From assembly GCF_037479095.1 (NCBI RefSeq), contig NZ_JBBGZW010000001.1, positions 930,001 through 994,000 on the forward strand: DNA of 64,000 nucleotides, given 5' to 3'. This DNA is from Pantoea nemavictus. GTDB taxonomy: Bacteria; Pseudomonadota; Gammaproteobacteria; Enterobacterales; Enterobacteriaceae. The notes beneath the pieces are model-generated. The model did not search any database. It was not told the DNA's origin and saw only the letters and a program-made list of their open reading frames with translations. Position 1 is the first letter of the stretch. Each line of letters opens with the position of its first letter. Below are positions 24,176 to 33,178 of this stretch, piece after piece. The translations under genes and the position numbers were made by a program.

Positions 24176-24754
24176 TTAGCCTTTGGCTTTGGTCACTGCC
24201 ACCATCGCCGGACGCAGCAGACGACCGTTGAGGGTGTAACCACGCTGCATTACCATCAACACGTGATTTGGCGCCATATCATCAGACTCCATCATCGACA
24301 TTGCCTGATGGATTTCCGGATTGAACGGCACATTGGTGTCGCCCACCACTTCCACGCCAAACTTACGCACCGCGCCCAGCAGCGACTTCAGCGTCAGCTC
24401 GATGCCTTCAATCATCGAAGCCAGTTCAGCGTTCTCTTTATCAGCCACTTCCAGCGCACGCTCCAGGCTATCGATCACTGGCAGCAGTTCGTTGGCGAAT
24501 TTTTCTAGCGCAAACTTGTGCGCCTTTTCCACATCCATTTCGGTACGACGACGGATGTTTTCGATCTCCGCCTGAGCACGCAGCTGTGCATCACGAACGC
24601 CGGTTTGTGAAATGGCTAACTCGGCTTCGAGTTGCGCGATACGCTCATCACGTGGATCCACCTCAGCGGCTGTCTCTGCGTCCACGTGCTGTTGATCCTG
24701 TTGAATTTCGTCTGAGACTTGCTCGTTTGGGGTGTTCTGTTCTTTACTACTCAT
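24176..24754 (-). CDS. grpE: Nucleotide exchange factor GrpE
   Basis: DnaK co-chaperone that releases ADP. An acidic, Gln/Glu-rich N-terminus is followed by a long coiled coil (about residues 45-135, [28 protein letters not shown]) and the C-terminal beta domain ending in [20 protein letters not shown]. The ATG at 24754 (MSSKEQNTP, as in E. coli, with GGAGA upstream) is chosen over 24781. 192 residues. A textbook sigma32 promoter lies 43-71 bases before the start. Confidence 0.98.
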   Translation of the reverse strand: MSSKEQNTPNEQVSDEIQQDQQHVDAETAAEVDPRDERIAQLEAELAISQTGVRDAQLRAQAEIENIRRRTEMDVEKAHKFALEKFANELLPVIDSLERALEVADKENAELASMIEGIELTLKSLLGAVRKFGVEVVGDTNVPFNPEIHQAMSMMESDDMAPNHVLMVMQRGYTLNGRLLRPAMVAVTKAKG

Positions 24755-24796
24755 GAATTTCTCCGCGTTTTGCACATTCATCTCGCTGGTTGGCTT

Positions 24797-24825
24797 ATTA
24801 TGGGGATCAGTTTGACGGTTTCAAG
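24797..24825 (-). promoter_or_regulatory. Sigma32 heat-shock promoter of grpE
   Basis: Minus strand CTTGAA-N14-CCCCATAAT, an essentially perfect sigma32 -35/-10 pair. Confidence 0.9.
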
Positions 24826-24876
24826 TAAACCCATCACATTGCCTGGCCGTTTTGGCTTATAAGGAACTCGCGCTAA

Positions 24877-25755
24877 ATGAACAAACACTTTAACTGCATC
24901 GGGATTGTCGGCCATCCGCGCCATCCTACTGCGTTAACCACCCATGAAATGCTCTGGCGCTGGCTAACGGCAAAGGGTTATGAGGTGATTGTCGAGCAGC
25001 AGATTGCGCGCGAACTGGATTTGAAAAACGCTGAAACTGGCAGCCTGGCGGATATTGGTCAACGTGCCGATTTAGCCGTGGTTGTCGGCGGCGACGGCAA
25101 CATGCTCGGCGCTGCTCGCGTGCTGGCGCGCTATGACATCAAAGTCATTGGGATCAACCGTGGCAACCTCGGTTTTCTAACCGATCTCGATCCGGACAAC
25201 GCACAACAGCAACTTGATGATGTGCTGCAGGGTGATTATTTCGTCGAAAGCCGCTTCTTGCTGGAGGCGCAGGTTTGCAAAGAAGATTGCTCGCCGCGCA
25301 TCGGTAGCGCCATTAATGAAGTGGTACTTCATCCCGGAAAAGTTGCGCACATGATTGAATTCGAAGTCTATATTGATGAGGTGTTTGCCTTCTCGCAGCG
25401 CTCTGATGGCTTAATTATCTCCACACCAACCGGTTCAACTGCCTACTCGCTTTCAGCTGGCGGCCCGATTCTTACGCCGTCGCTGGACGCGATTACGCTA
25501 GTGCCCATGTTCCCGCATACGCTCTCCGCACGTCCGCTGGTAATTAATAGCAGCAGCACCATCCGTCTGCGCTTCTCCTCCTTACGCAGCGACCTTGAGA
25601 TCAGTTGCGACAGCCAGATTGCCCTGCCGATTCAGGAAGGTGAAGATGTACTGATTCGCCGCAGCGCCAATCATCTCAATCTTATTCACCCTAAAAATTA
25701 TAACTATTTTAATACGTTAAGCTCAAAGCTGGGTTGGTCGAAAAAATTGTTCTGA
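24877..25755 (+). CDS. nadK: NAD kinase
   Basis: Phosphorylates NAD to NADP. The GGDGN motif ([16 protein letters not shown], about residues 71-86) and the [10 protein letters not shown] segment are diagnostic, as is the [20 protein letters not shown] core ([15 protein letters not shown], about 187). 292 residues as in E. coli. Divergent from grpE, upstream of SOS-controlled recN. Confidence 0.98.
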   Translation: MNKHFNCIGIVGHPRHPTALTTHEMLWRWLTAKGYEVIVEQQIARELDLKNAETGSLADIGQRADLAVVVGGDGNMLGAARVLARYDIKVIGINRGNLGFLTDLDPDNAQQQLDDVLQGDYFVESRFLLEAQVCKEDCSPRIGSAINEVVLHPGKVAHMIEFEVYIDEVFAFSQRSDGLIISTPTGSTAYSLSAGGPILTPSLDAITLVPMFPHTLSARPLVINSSSTIRLRFSSLRSDLEISCDSQIALPIQEGEDVLIRRSANHLNLIHPKNYNYFNTLSSKLGWSKKLF

Positions 25756-25776
25756 AAATCATCGCCGACTACTTTA

Positions 25777-25792
25777 CTGTATAAAAAACCAG
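25777..25792. promoter_or_regulatory. LexA box 1 of recN
   Basis: CTGTATAAAAAACCAG, a CTGT-N8-type SOS box with a CCAG right half, as in the first E. coli recN box. Confidence 0.75.
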
Positions 25793-25798
25793 GATATA

Positions 25799-25814
25799 CT
25801 GTATGTAAAACCAT
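25799..25814. promoter_or_regulatory. LexA box 2 of recN
   Basis: CTGTATGTAAAACCAT, a degraded SOS box spaced 22 bases from box 1. Confidence 0.55.
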
Positions 25815-25816
25815 AT

Positions 25817-25832
25817 CTGTTTTTACATACAG
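25817..25832. promoter_or_regulatory. LexA box 3 of recN
   Basis: CTGTTTTTACATACAG, a perfect CTGT-N8-ACAG SOS box just before the recN ribosome site. Three LexA sites imply tight repression and strong DNA-damage induction. Confidence 0.8.
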
Positions 25833-25840
25833 GTGATTCT

Positions 25841-27502
25841 ATGCTGGCACAACTGACCATCAGTAATTTTGCTATCGTTCGTGAACTGGAGATCGACTTT
25901 CATCGTGGTATGACAGCGATCACAGGTGAAACCGGCGCAGGTAAATCCATCGCTATCGATGCGCTGGGCCTGTGTTTAGGCGGCCGCGCTGAAGCAGATA
26001 TGGTGCGTCAGGGCGCCAGTCGTGCGGATATCTGCGCCCGCTTCCAACTGAAAGCCTCGCCTTCCGCACAACGCTGGCTGGTTGAGAATCAGCTGGATGA
26101 AGGTAATGAATGCCTGCTGCGCCGCGTGATTAGCGCGGATGGCCGTTCGCGTGGCTTTATTAACGGCACCTCAGTGCCGCTGTCGCAGCTACGTGAACTC
26201 GGCCAGTTGCTGATTCAAATTCACGGCCAGCATGCTCACCAGCTCCTGCTCAAAGCCGATCACCAAAAGCACCTGTTGGACGCTTACGCAGCACATGACA
26301 ATGTGCTGTGCGACATGCGCCAGCACTACCAGCGCTGGCACCAGAGTTGCCGTGCGCTGGCACAGCATCAGCAGTTATCGCAAGAGCGGGAATCACGTCG
26401 TGAGCTGCTGCAGTATCAGCTGAAAGAGCTTAATGAATTTGCCCCTCAGTTGGGCGAATTTGAACAGATTGATGAAGAGTACAAACGTTTGGCGAACAGC
26501 GGCCAACTGCTTTCAACCAGTCAGCAAGCGTTGCAAATCCTCGCCGATGGTGATGACACCAATCTGCAAAGCCTGCTGTACAGCGCCCGCAATATGTTAG
26601 GTGAACTGTTAACGCTGGATAATAAAGTTAGCGGCGTTTTCAACCTGCTGGAAGAAGCAGCCATTCAAATCAGTGAAGCCAGCGATGAACTGCGCCACTA
26701 TTGCGAACGGCTGGATCTCGATCCTAATCGTCTGCATGAACTCGAGCAGCGCCTGTCACGACAGATCGCCCTTGCGCGCAAACATCACGTTTCGCCTGAA
26801 ACCTTACCTGTGCTTTATCAGCAATTACTGGATGAAGCGGAGCTGTTGTCACAGCAAGAGAGCGATCAGGAAGCGCTACAGTCAGACGTGGTGGCTCACC
26901 ATAAAGCCGCGTTAGTCAGTGCTGAAAAGCTGCATCAATTGCGCGAGCATGCAGCACAAGAGTTGAGTCATCTGATTACCGAAAGTATGCGCACGCTGGC
27001 GATGCCGCATGGCCAGTTTGCCATTGTTCTGGAGTTCAATGCAGATCAACTCACCGCTGAAGGTGCGACACGTATTGATTTTCGCGTTACCACCAACCCT
27101 GGCCAACCGCTTCAGCCATTGAGCAAAGTCGCGTCGGGCGGTGAACTATCGCGTATCGCACTGGCCATTCAGGTGATCACCGCACAGAAAATGGAAACCC
27201 CAGCAATGATCTTCGATGAAGTGGATGTTGGAATCAGCGGTCCAACCGCCGCTGTGGTTGGCCAGATGCTGCGTCAGTTGGGTGAATCAACTCAGGTGAT
27301 GTGCGTAACGCATCTGCCGCAGGTTGCTGGCTGCGGACATCATCATTTCTATGTCAGCAAAGAGACCGATGGCGCGATGACTGAAACCCATATGCAGCCG
27401 CTTGATAAGCGTGCGCGCTTGCAAGAGTTGGCGCGACTACTGGGCGGCAGTGAGGTCACTCGTAACACGCTGGCAAACGCGAAAGAACTTTTAGCCGCCT
27501 GA
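25841..27502 (+). CDS. recN: DNA repair protein RecN
   Basis: SMC-like ATPase that promotes double-strand-break repair and sister-chromatid cohesion. Walker [15 protein letters not shown] (about residues 29-42), a long coiled-coil middle (about 150-370), then the ABC signature region [15 protein letters not shown] and Walker [13 protein letters not shown] (about 450-465). 553 residues as in E. coli. AGGTGA lies just before the ATG, within a leader carrying three LexA boxes. Confidence 0.98.
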   Translation: MLAQLTISNFAIVRELEIDFHRGMTAITGETGAGKSIAIDALGLCLGGRAEADMVRQGASRADICARFQLKASPSAQRWLVENQLDEGNECLLRRVISADGRSRGFINGTSVPLSQLRELGQLLIQIHGQHAHQLLLKADHQKHLLDAYAAHDNVLCDMRQHYQRWHQSCRALAQHQQLSQERESRRELLQYQLKELNEFAPQLGEFEQIDEEYKRLANSGQLLSTSQQALQILADGDDTNLQSLLYSARNMLGELLTLDNKVSGVFNLLEEAAIQISEASDELRHYCERLDLDPNRLHELEQRLSRQIALARKHHVSPETLPVLYQQLLDEAELLSQQESDQEALQSDVVAHHKAALVSAEKLHQLREHAAQELSHLITESMRTLAMPHGQFAIVLEFNADQLTAEGATRIDFRVTTNPGQPLQPLSKVASGGELSRIALAIQVITAQKMETPAMIFDEVDVGISGPTAAVVGQMLRQLGESTQVMCVTHLPQVAGCGHHHFYVSKETDGAMTETHMQPLDKRARLQELARLLGGSEVTRNTLANAKELLAA

Positions 27503-27689
27503 TACAGCACTTTTTTCCCGGCTGGTGGTCATATGCTTGCTCTGTAGAGGTTTTAAATAGCGGAAAGGTTTATTATCATCGGCAGTTATATAAATCGAAT
27601 GATAAAGCCTGCCGCAGGCAGAGTTCAGAATTTGATGGCAAAAAAATAGCCTGCTGAAAGGCGTTTGGCCCCAGAAAAGGAATGTATAG

Positions 27690-28037
27690 ATGCGCTGTAA
27701 AACGCTGACTGCCGCGGCAGTAGTAATGTTGATGATGACCGCTGGATGTTCCACTCTTGAGCGCGTTGTGTATCGTCCGGATATCAATCAGGGGAATTAC
27801 CTGGTCGCCAACGATGTGTCGAAGATTCACAACGGCATGACGCAGCAGCAGGTCGCCTACACGCTTGGCACGCCGATGATGCACGATCCCTTTGGCAGTA
27901 ACGTTTGGTATTACGTGTTCCGTCAGGAACCTGGCCATGAAGGTGTGAAACAGCAGACCTTGACGCTGACCTTTGATAGCAACGGAACGCTGACCAACAT
28001 CGATAACAAGCCCAAGCTCACTGGCAAAGAAGGCTAA
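27690..28037 (+). CDS. bamE: Outer membrane assembly lipoprotein BamE
   Basis: Small lipoprotein of the BAM complex that inserts beta-barrel proteins in the outer membrane. A lipoprotein signal peptide ends in the lipobox LMMTAGC with the acylated Cys at residue 20; the mature part carries the SmpA/OmlA fold ([32 protein letters not shown]). 115 residues. Stands alone after recN, with a bidirectional terminator downstream. Confidence 0.97.
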   Translation: MRCKTLTAAAVVMLMMTAGCSTLERVVYRPDINQGNYLVANDVSKIHNGMTQQQVAYTLGTPMMHDPFGSNVWYYVFRQEPGHEGVKQQTLTLTFDSNGTLTNIDNKPKLTGKEG

Positions 28038-28049
28038 GTGGACAGCAAT

Positions 28050-28075
28050 AAAAAAGGCGCTTTAGCGCCTTTTTT
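28050..28075. terminator. Bidirectional terminator between bamE and rnfH
   Basis: Hairpin AAAAAAGGCGC/GCGCCTTTTTT with a TTTA loop; T-runs on both strands serve the convergent genes. Confidence 0.88.
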
Positions 28076-28090
28076 AGTTTTCCTACCCGA

Positions 28091-28381
28091 CTATTTCTTA
28101 TCTGCCGCACGCTCTGCGCGTTGACGCCGCATCTCTTTTGGATCGGCAATCAGCGGCCGATAAATCTCGATACGGTCACCATCCTGCACAGCATCAGTCA
28201 ATTTCACTGGGCGGCTGTAGATACCGACTTTATTGGTGCTAAGGTCAATATCCTTGCGCAGCGACAATAAGCCCGACGCCTGAATGATCTGCTCAACCGT
28301 CGCGCCCTCTTCAATAGTGACTGAGCGCAAATATTGCTTATCGGGCAGCGCGTATACCACTTCCACGCTGATATCAGGCAC
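28091..28381 (-). CDS. rnfH: RnfH-family ubiquitin-like protein
   Basis: Small beta-grasp protein of the RnfH/YfjF family; exact role unclear, usually paired with ratA. The frame extends upstream to 28453, but homology begins at [13 protein letters not shown], encoded by a GTG at 28381 with an AAGAGG ribosome site. This start overlaps the end of ratA by eight bases. 96 residues, the E. coli length. The C-terminus is charged ([12 protein letters not shown]). Confidence 0.9.
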   Translation of the reverse strand: MPDISVEVVYALPDKQYLRSVTIEEGATVEQIIQASGLLSLRKDIDLSTNKVGIYSRPVKLTDAVQDGDRIEIYRPLIADPKEMRRQRAERAADKK

Positions 28382-28808
28382 GATAAACCTCTTTCGCGCG
28401 CTGACTGAATGCCTGCACCATGCTGTTAGCGAGCTCTTTAAAGATGCGACCAAACGCCATTTCTACCAGCATATTGGTGAACTCAAAATCAAGGCTCAAC
28501 TCAACTTTACAGGCATCATCACCTAACGAAGTGAAATGCCAGCCGCCGGTCAATTTTCGAAATGGACCATCAACCAACTGCATTAAAATGCTTTGATTAC
28601 TGATCAACGTATTACGCGTAGTAAATGTTTTACTGATGCCTGCTTTCGAGACATCAACGGCGGCGGTCATTTGATCTCCGCTGTTATCCAGCACACGGCT
28701 GCCGGTGCAGCCCGGCAGAAACTCAGGATAAGCATCCACATCATTCACTAGACGGTACATCTGCTCAGCGCTATAAGGGACCAGCGCTGAACGGCTAATC
28801 TGGGCCAT
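28374..28808 (-). CDS. ratA: Ribosome association toxin RatA
   Basis: START/polyketide-cyclase-like protein (COQ10 family). In E. coli RatA binds 50S subunits and blocks 70S formation; it also resembles coenzyme Q-binding proteins. 144 residues, opening [34 protein letters not shown]. First of the ratA-rnfH pair, divergent from smpB. Confidence 0.94.
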   Translation of the reverse strand: MAQISRSALVPYSAEQMYRLVNDVDAYPEFLPGCTGSRVLDNSGDQMTAAVDVSKAGISKTFTTRNTLISNQSILMQLVDGPFRKLTGGWHFTSLGDDACKVELSLDFEFTNMLVEMAFGRIFKELANSMVQAFSQRAKEVYRA

Positions 28809-28967
28809 AATGGTTCCTGTTCATCACAAAACCCTTGAATAATACCATTTTCAGTCACCAAACAAAAATTCACGGCTTTGCTTGCTGTGCTAAAATGGAG
28901 TGTTTTTTACCGCCCTGCAGGACAGGGGATGCGCCCATAAACTGAGTGATGTAGACTACGCCGCACT

Positions 28968-29450
28968 ATGACAAAGAAAAAAGTTAACAAACCCGGTTCA
29001 GCCACTATTGCCCTCAATAAACGCGCACGTCATGAATACTTCATTGAAGAAGAGTTCGAGGCGGGTATGTCGTTGCAAGGATGGGAAGTCAAATCACTCC
29101 GTGCCGGTAAGGCTAACATCAGCGATAGCTACATTCTGCTGCGCGATGGTGAAGCTTACCTGTTCGGTTCTACCTTCCAACCGCTGGCAGTGGCTTCAAC
29201 GCATGTGGTGTGTGATCCCACGCGTAGCCGCAAGCTGCTGCTGAAACAACGCGAACTCGATTCCCTCTACGGACGCGTTAACCGTGAAGGCTTTACCGTG
29301 GTTGCGCTGTCGATGTATTGGAAAAATGCCTGGGCCAAACTGAAAATTGGTGTGGCACGCGGCAAGAAAGAGCACGACAAGCGTGACGACGTTAAAGAAC
29401 GTGAATGGAAGATGGATAAAGCACGTATTATGAAGAATTCAAAGCGTTAA
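28968..29450 (+). CDS. smpB: SsrA-binding protein SmpB
   Basis: Binds tmRNA and takes it to stalled ribosomes for trans-translation. 160 residues with the OB-fold core ([31 protein letters not shown]) and the basic C-terminal tail ([24 protein letters not shown]) that enters the mRNA channel. Its partner RNA ssrA begins 44 bases downstream. Confidence 0.99.
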   Translation: MTKKKVNKPGSATIALNKRARHEYFIEEEFEAGMSLQGWEVKSLRAGKANISDSYILLRDGEAYLFGSTFQPLAVASTHVVCDPTRSRKLLLKQRELDSLYGRVNREGFTVVALSMYWKNAWAKLKIGVARGKKEHDKRDDVKEREWKMDKARIMKNSKR

Positions 29451-29494
29451 GTACTGGATTTGAACATCTGTTTTCTGTAGTATTGAAATTTCTT

Positions 29495-29857
29495 GGGGCT
29501 GATTCTGGACTCGACGGGATTGTGAAGCCTTAGGAGCATGCCGAGGGGCGGTTTGCCTCGTAAAAAGCCGCAAAAAAATAGTCGCAAACGACGAAAACTA
29601 CGCTTTAGCAGCTTAATAACCTGCTTTGAAGCCCTCTCTCCCTAGCTTCCGCTCTTAAGACGGGGATCAAGAGAGGTCAAACCCAAAAGAGATCGTGTGG
29701 ATGCCTTGCCTGGGGTTGAAGCACTAAATCTAATCAGGCTAGTTTGTCAGTGGCGTGTCTGTCCGCAGCTGGCCGGCGAACGTAAAGACTGACTAAGCAT
29801 GTAGTGCCGACGGTGTAGTAATTTCGGACGCGGGTTCAACTCCCGCCAGCTCCACCA
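29495..29857 (+). ncRNA. ssrA: Transfer-messenger RNA
   Basis: Rescues stalled ribosomes. 363 bases, from GGGGCTGATTCTGGA to a CCA-ended tRNA-like domain (GGGTTCAACTCCCGCCAGCTCCACCA). The tag frame at 29584-29616 encodes ANDENYALAA followed by TAATAA, identical to the E. coli tag. Its 3' end is the integration site of the satellite that follows, so the last bases here are probably supplied by the element. Confidence 0.98.
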
Positions 29858-29944
29858 AAATCCTTCGAAGATGATTCCAGAGTCATCCGTAGAAGTCCTG
29901 AAAGCCCGCACGGCACAAGCCCTGCGGGCTTTTTTGTGTCTGTA
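29833..29944 (+). repeat. Left attachment region (attL) of the satellite
   Basis: The last 25 bases of ssrA and the next 87 are repeated, imperfectly, at 42117-42227. Both copies contain the T-arm/acceptor end of tmRNA, a CCAGAGTCAT segment and a GCCCGCA/TGCGGGC terminator. This is the direct repeat expected from integration into ssrA, but the copies have diverged. Confidence 0.75.
29902..29936 (+). terminator. Terminator downstream of ssrA
   Basis: Hairpin AAGCCCGCA/TGCGGGCTT followed by TTTTT. Confidence 0.88.
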
Positions 29945-29977
29945 ACCTTCCGAGACGTTCCGCCTAAATCCAGAGAT

Positions 29978-30032
29978 AATTGGTACACGAATTGGTACAC
30001 GTTATAATGTGTACCAAAAACGTGTACCAATT
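29978..30032. promoter_or_regulatory. Integrase arm-type repeats at the left end
   Basis: Four copies of an AATTGGTACACG motif: direct at 29978-29989 and 29990-30001, inverted at 30009-30017 and 30021-30032. They sit between attL and the int start, where arm-binding and integrase autoregulation sites are expected. The same motif recurs near the right end at 42042. Confidence 0.7.
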
Positions 30033-30049
30033 ATGGACGGAAACCAGTC

Positions 30050-31246
30050 ATGGCGCGGATGACACGCCCTCTCACCAATAACGAAATCCTCAAAGCTAAG
30101 CCTCAAGAGAAAGACTTCACGCTGCACGATGGCGATGGCCTTTTCCTGCTTGTCAAAACCTCAGGTAAAAAGCTGTGGCGTTTTCGCTACCAGCGGCCAA
30201 ATAGCATTAGCCGCACAAATCTCAGCCTAGGCTCTTACCCTGCCCTGACGCTCGCCGTCGCTCGCCAAATGCGTGACCAATATCTTTCGCTGCTTGCTCA
30301 AGGGATTGATCCGCAGAAGCAGCAAGAGGAAGTATCGGAACAACGCCAAATCGAGCTGGATAGCATTTTTTCAGTTGTGGCTGGGGGATGGTTCCAGCTT
30401 AAGAGCAAAAGCGTCACCGAGGATTACGCGAAGGATATTTGGCGATCACTGGAAAAGGACGTTTTTCCGGCTGTTGGTGCAATTCCTGTTCAGCAGCTCA
30501 AGGCTAGGACGATCGTTGAAGCACTGGAGCCGATTAAAGCCCGAGGTGCGCTTGAGACTGTTCGGCGGTTGGTGCAGCGTATTAACGAGATCATGATTTA
30601 TGCAGTCAACACAGGGTTGATTGATGCTAACCCTGCTTCGGGGGTTGGTATGGCTTTTGAAAAACCTAAAAAGCAAAACATGCCGACATTACGACCGGAA
30701 GAACTGCCAAAGCTAATGCGTTCATTAGTGATGTCCAATCTCTCAATCGCCACCCGCTGTTTGATTGAGTGGCAACTACTCACGCTTGTTAGACCATCAG
30801 AAGCCACGGGGACAGAGTGGGCAGAAATCGACTTCGATTCGAAACTTTGGGTTATTCCAGCAGAGCGCATGAAGGCCAAGCGTGAACATGTCGTTCCTTT
30901 ATCGAAACAAGCTTTGGACATTCTCGAGGTTATGAGGCCTCTAAGCGCAAACCGGCAACATGTTTTTCCAAGCCGTAACGATCCCAAACAACCAATGAAT
31001 AGCCAAACTGCGAATGCAGCGTTAAAGCGCATGGGTTATGGCGGTAAGTTGGTTGCTCATGGTCTTCGTTCCATAGCAAGTACAGCACTTAACGAAGCCA
31101 GCTTTAATCCTGATGTCATCGAGTCAGCTCTTGCGCATTCAGATAAAAACGAAGTTAGGCGAGCCTACAACCGTTCTACCTATCTCGAAAAACGCAAAGA
31201 GATGATGAGTTGGTGGGGTATAACAATAGAAAAATCCAAATATTAA
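30050..31246 (+). CDS. int: P4-type tyrosine recombinase (integrase)
   Basis: Integrates and excises the satellite at the 3' end of ssrA. 398 residues: N-terminal DUF4102-like arm-binding region (about 1-95, LHDGDGLFLLVKTSGKKLWRFRY), core-binding domain, then the catalytic domain with Arg in LVRPSEA (about 245), His-x-x-Arg in HGLRS, His in LAHSDKNEVRRAYNR and the Tyr nucleophile in STYLEKR near residue 380. Starts about 105 bases after attL behind four arm-type repeats. Convergent with the helicase gene. Confidence 0.95.
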   Translation: MARMTRPLTNNEILKAKPQEKDFTLHDGDGLFLLVKTSGKKLWRFRYQRPNSISRTNLSLGSYPALTLAVARQMRDQYLSLLAQGIDPQKQQEEVSEQRQIELDSIFSVVAGGWFQLKSKSVTEDYAKDIWRSLEKDVFPAVGAIPVQQLKARTIVEALEPIKARGALETVRRLVQRINEIMIYAVNTGLIDANPASGVGMAFEKPKKQNMPTLRPEELPKLMRSLVMSNLSIATRCLIEWQLLTLVRPSEATGTEWAEIDFDSKLWVIPAERMKAKREHVVPLSKQALDILEVMRPLSANRQHVFPSRNDPKQPMNSQTANAALKRMGYGGKLVAHGLRSIASTALNEASFNPDVIESALAHSDKNEVRRAYNRSTYLEKRKEMMSWWGITIEKSKY

Positions 31247-31276
31247 ATCAGCACCGTGTGATTACGATGCTGATTT
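31245..31276. terminator. Inverted repeat between int and the helicase gene
   Basis: Nine-base arms AAATCAGCA/TGCTGATTT separate the two convergent genes; probable two-way terminator although U-runs are weak. Confidence 0.45.
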
Positions 31277-31279
31277 ACA

Positions 31280-33178
31280 TTATTTCATTTCTTCGAAAAA
31301 TCTTGATGCTGCGTGGTATTTAAAATCGCCCCAAGGCATCATTCTTTTTTCAGGGTATGAGATAAATATCCAGCGACGTGAGCGTGTAACAGCAACAAAG
31401 GCGCTATTTCTTTCTTCTTCAATTTCAGCTTTAGTTTTAGCCCTGTAATCAGGAAAAACTCCTTCACACATTCCAACAAGAAAAACTATATCCTTCTCTA
31501 ATCCTTTCATTGTGTGAACAGTGCTTAGCATAACCCCCTTATTAATTCCATCTCCACTCAGCTGCCCAAGAGAGAGTGCATTTTTGAAAGATAATAAACT
31601 GTCACCTAATCCTTTCCTTTTAAATTGGAGCCACATTGAATTTAACTGCTCAATATCTTTTATTCCAAGTGCAATTTCTTCAGCTTTTGACGAGTCTTTT
31701 TCATTGACACCTAACGAGTTCAATTCTGATTTAAGATCAGAGCAAAATTTAATTAAATTTGGATAATCTAAATCTAAATTACTTATGGCGTTCAAAGCTA
31801 ACAAGATAACATCTTTATTCTTGACTTGTGAAATTTTAACCTTGCCAAGTATTTCATCAATTAAAAATAAATCTTTAGCCTCTGATTGATTTAGTAAATC
31901 AATTAGATTGAATAATTTTTTTGCATCAACCCAGTCTTTCGGATTTATCTTAACCCTCATAGCAAGATCAATGACCCTTCCAATCAGTGATGCTGGCATT
32001 TCATTTCTGTCACTTCGTTTAAGATAAAATGGAATCTTCCTGATTTTCATTTCCTTTTCTATCGCTTTGAATACAAATCTATTCCTACCAATCACAACAA
32101 AATTAGAATAATCGACAGCACCCTCAATTTCAGAAAGACTTTCGGAGTTAATAATCTTCTCTATTTTGTTACAAACCCAAGTAGCCTCCGCCTCTTCATC
32201 CGGTAGTGCAATAAGCTTCTTGATTCCGTCTAATGCTGCGATAACACCGACCTGACTATTAGGTTTGATCTTATTAGCCAATTGAATTATGGCTTTTGAT
32301 GACCTATAATTTTCAATCAGATGATATACAATAGGTGAGAAATCTTCTTTAAATTTTTTAATAAAAAAATCAGATGATGAACCATTAAAACCATAAATCA
32401 TTTGATTACTATCACCGACCATCATCACATCTTTAATTTTATTTCCACAAAGAACTTTTATGAATTCATATTGTGCTCTATTTAAATCTTGAGCTTCATC
32501 AACAAAAACAGCAATGTATTTCTTTTGATATATTCTTGAAACCGGCTCTTGGTTTAATAAAATCTTATGTGCATATAGCAGTATATCGTCAAAATCAACC
32601 CCTCCGCTTTCCAATAATGCAGACTGATAGTCTTGAAATACACTCCACATGCGAGGGGTATTTGAATACAAGTTATTAACATCTTCCTCTGTCAATAATT
32701 CCCTCTTAATATATGAGAAAGCCGTGAGGTATTGACTCATTATTTTCTCACGGTTACGCTTCTCTCTCTCATCATCAATATTTAAATATTCATCGATATT
32801 TATCCCTTGTTCTCTTAACGAGTGAATAAATACTTCCATTCTATCCTGATCGCGTTCATATATATGTAATTCTTTTGGTAGTCCGATAGTATAACCGTAG
32901 CTTTCAAGAATGCGCTGAGCAACTGAATGAATAGTAGCAATCCATGTTCTTTCTTTTATGAACAATCCTTCATCTAATCTTTCCATCATCTCATCCGCTG
33001 CTTTATTTGTGAAAGTGAGAGCAATGACCCCACCCCTGGGAGCAGATTGAATAATAAAACGGACTCTTTCGGTCAATACTCTTGTTTTTCCTGACCCCGC
33101 AGAGGCTAGAACCTGCAAAGCATTTCCAAGAGGTGCCCTAACTATATTACTTTGAGCTATAGATAGTTGTTCAATCAT
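31280..33178 (-). CDS. gajB: Gabija-type UvrD/Rep-like helicase (GajB)
   Basis: Superfamily 1A helicase of 632 residues. Motifs: Walker A ASAGSGKTRVLTERV (about 27-41), ALTFTNKAADEM (Ia), VFVDEAQDLNRAQYEF (Walker B), MMVGDSNQMIYGFNG (III), VMLSTVHTMKGLEKDIVFLVGM (V) and VAVTRSRRWIFISYP (VI). The start ATG at 33178 overlaps the stop of the upstream OLD gene by four bases (ATGA), so the two are made together. OLD nuclease plus adjacent UvrD-like helicase is the definition of Gabija, where GajB is thought to sense DNA ends or nucleotide depletion and activate GajA. Much more AT-rich than the chromosome, indicating transfer. Confidence 0.85.
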   Translation of the reverse strand: MIEQLSIAQSNIVRAPLGNALQVLASAGSGKTRVLTERVRFIIQSAPRGGVIALTFTNKAADEMMERLDEGLFIKERTWIATIHSVAQRILESYGYTIGLPKELHIYERDQDRMEVFIHSLREQGINIDEYLNIDDEREKRNREKIMSQYLTAFSYIKRELLTEEDVNNLYSNTPRMWSVFQDYQSALLESGGVDFDDILLYAHKILLNQEPVSRIYQKKYIAVFVDEAQDLNRAQYEFIKVLCGNKIKDVMMVGDSNQMIYGFNGSSSDFFIKKFKEDFSPIVYHLIENYRSSKAIIQLANKIKPNSQVGVIAALDGIKKLIALPDEEAEATWVCNKIEKIINSESLSEIEGAVDYSNFVVIGRNRFVFKAIEKEMKIRKIPFYLKRSDRNEMPASLIGRVIDLAMRVKINPKDWVDAKKLFNLIDLLNQSEAKDLFLIDEILGKVKISQVKNKDVILLALNAISNLDLDYPNLIKFCSDLKSELNSLGVNEKDSSKAEEIALGIKDIEQLNSMWLQFKRKGLGDSLLSFKNALSLGQLSGDGINKGVMLSTVHTMKGLEKDIVFLVGMCEGVFPDYRAKTKAEIEEERNSAFVAVTRSRRWIFISYPEKRMMPWGDFKYHAASRFFEEMK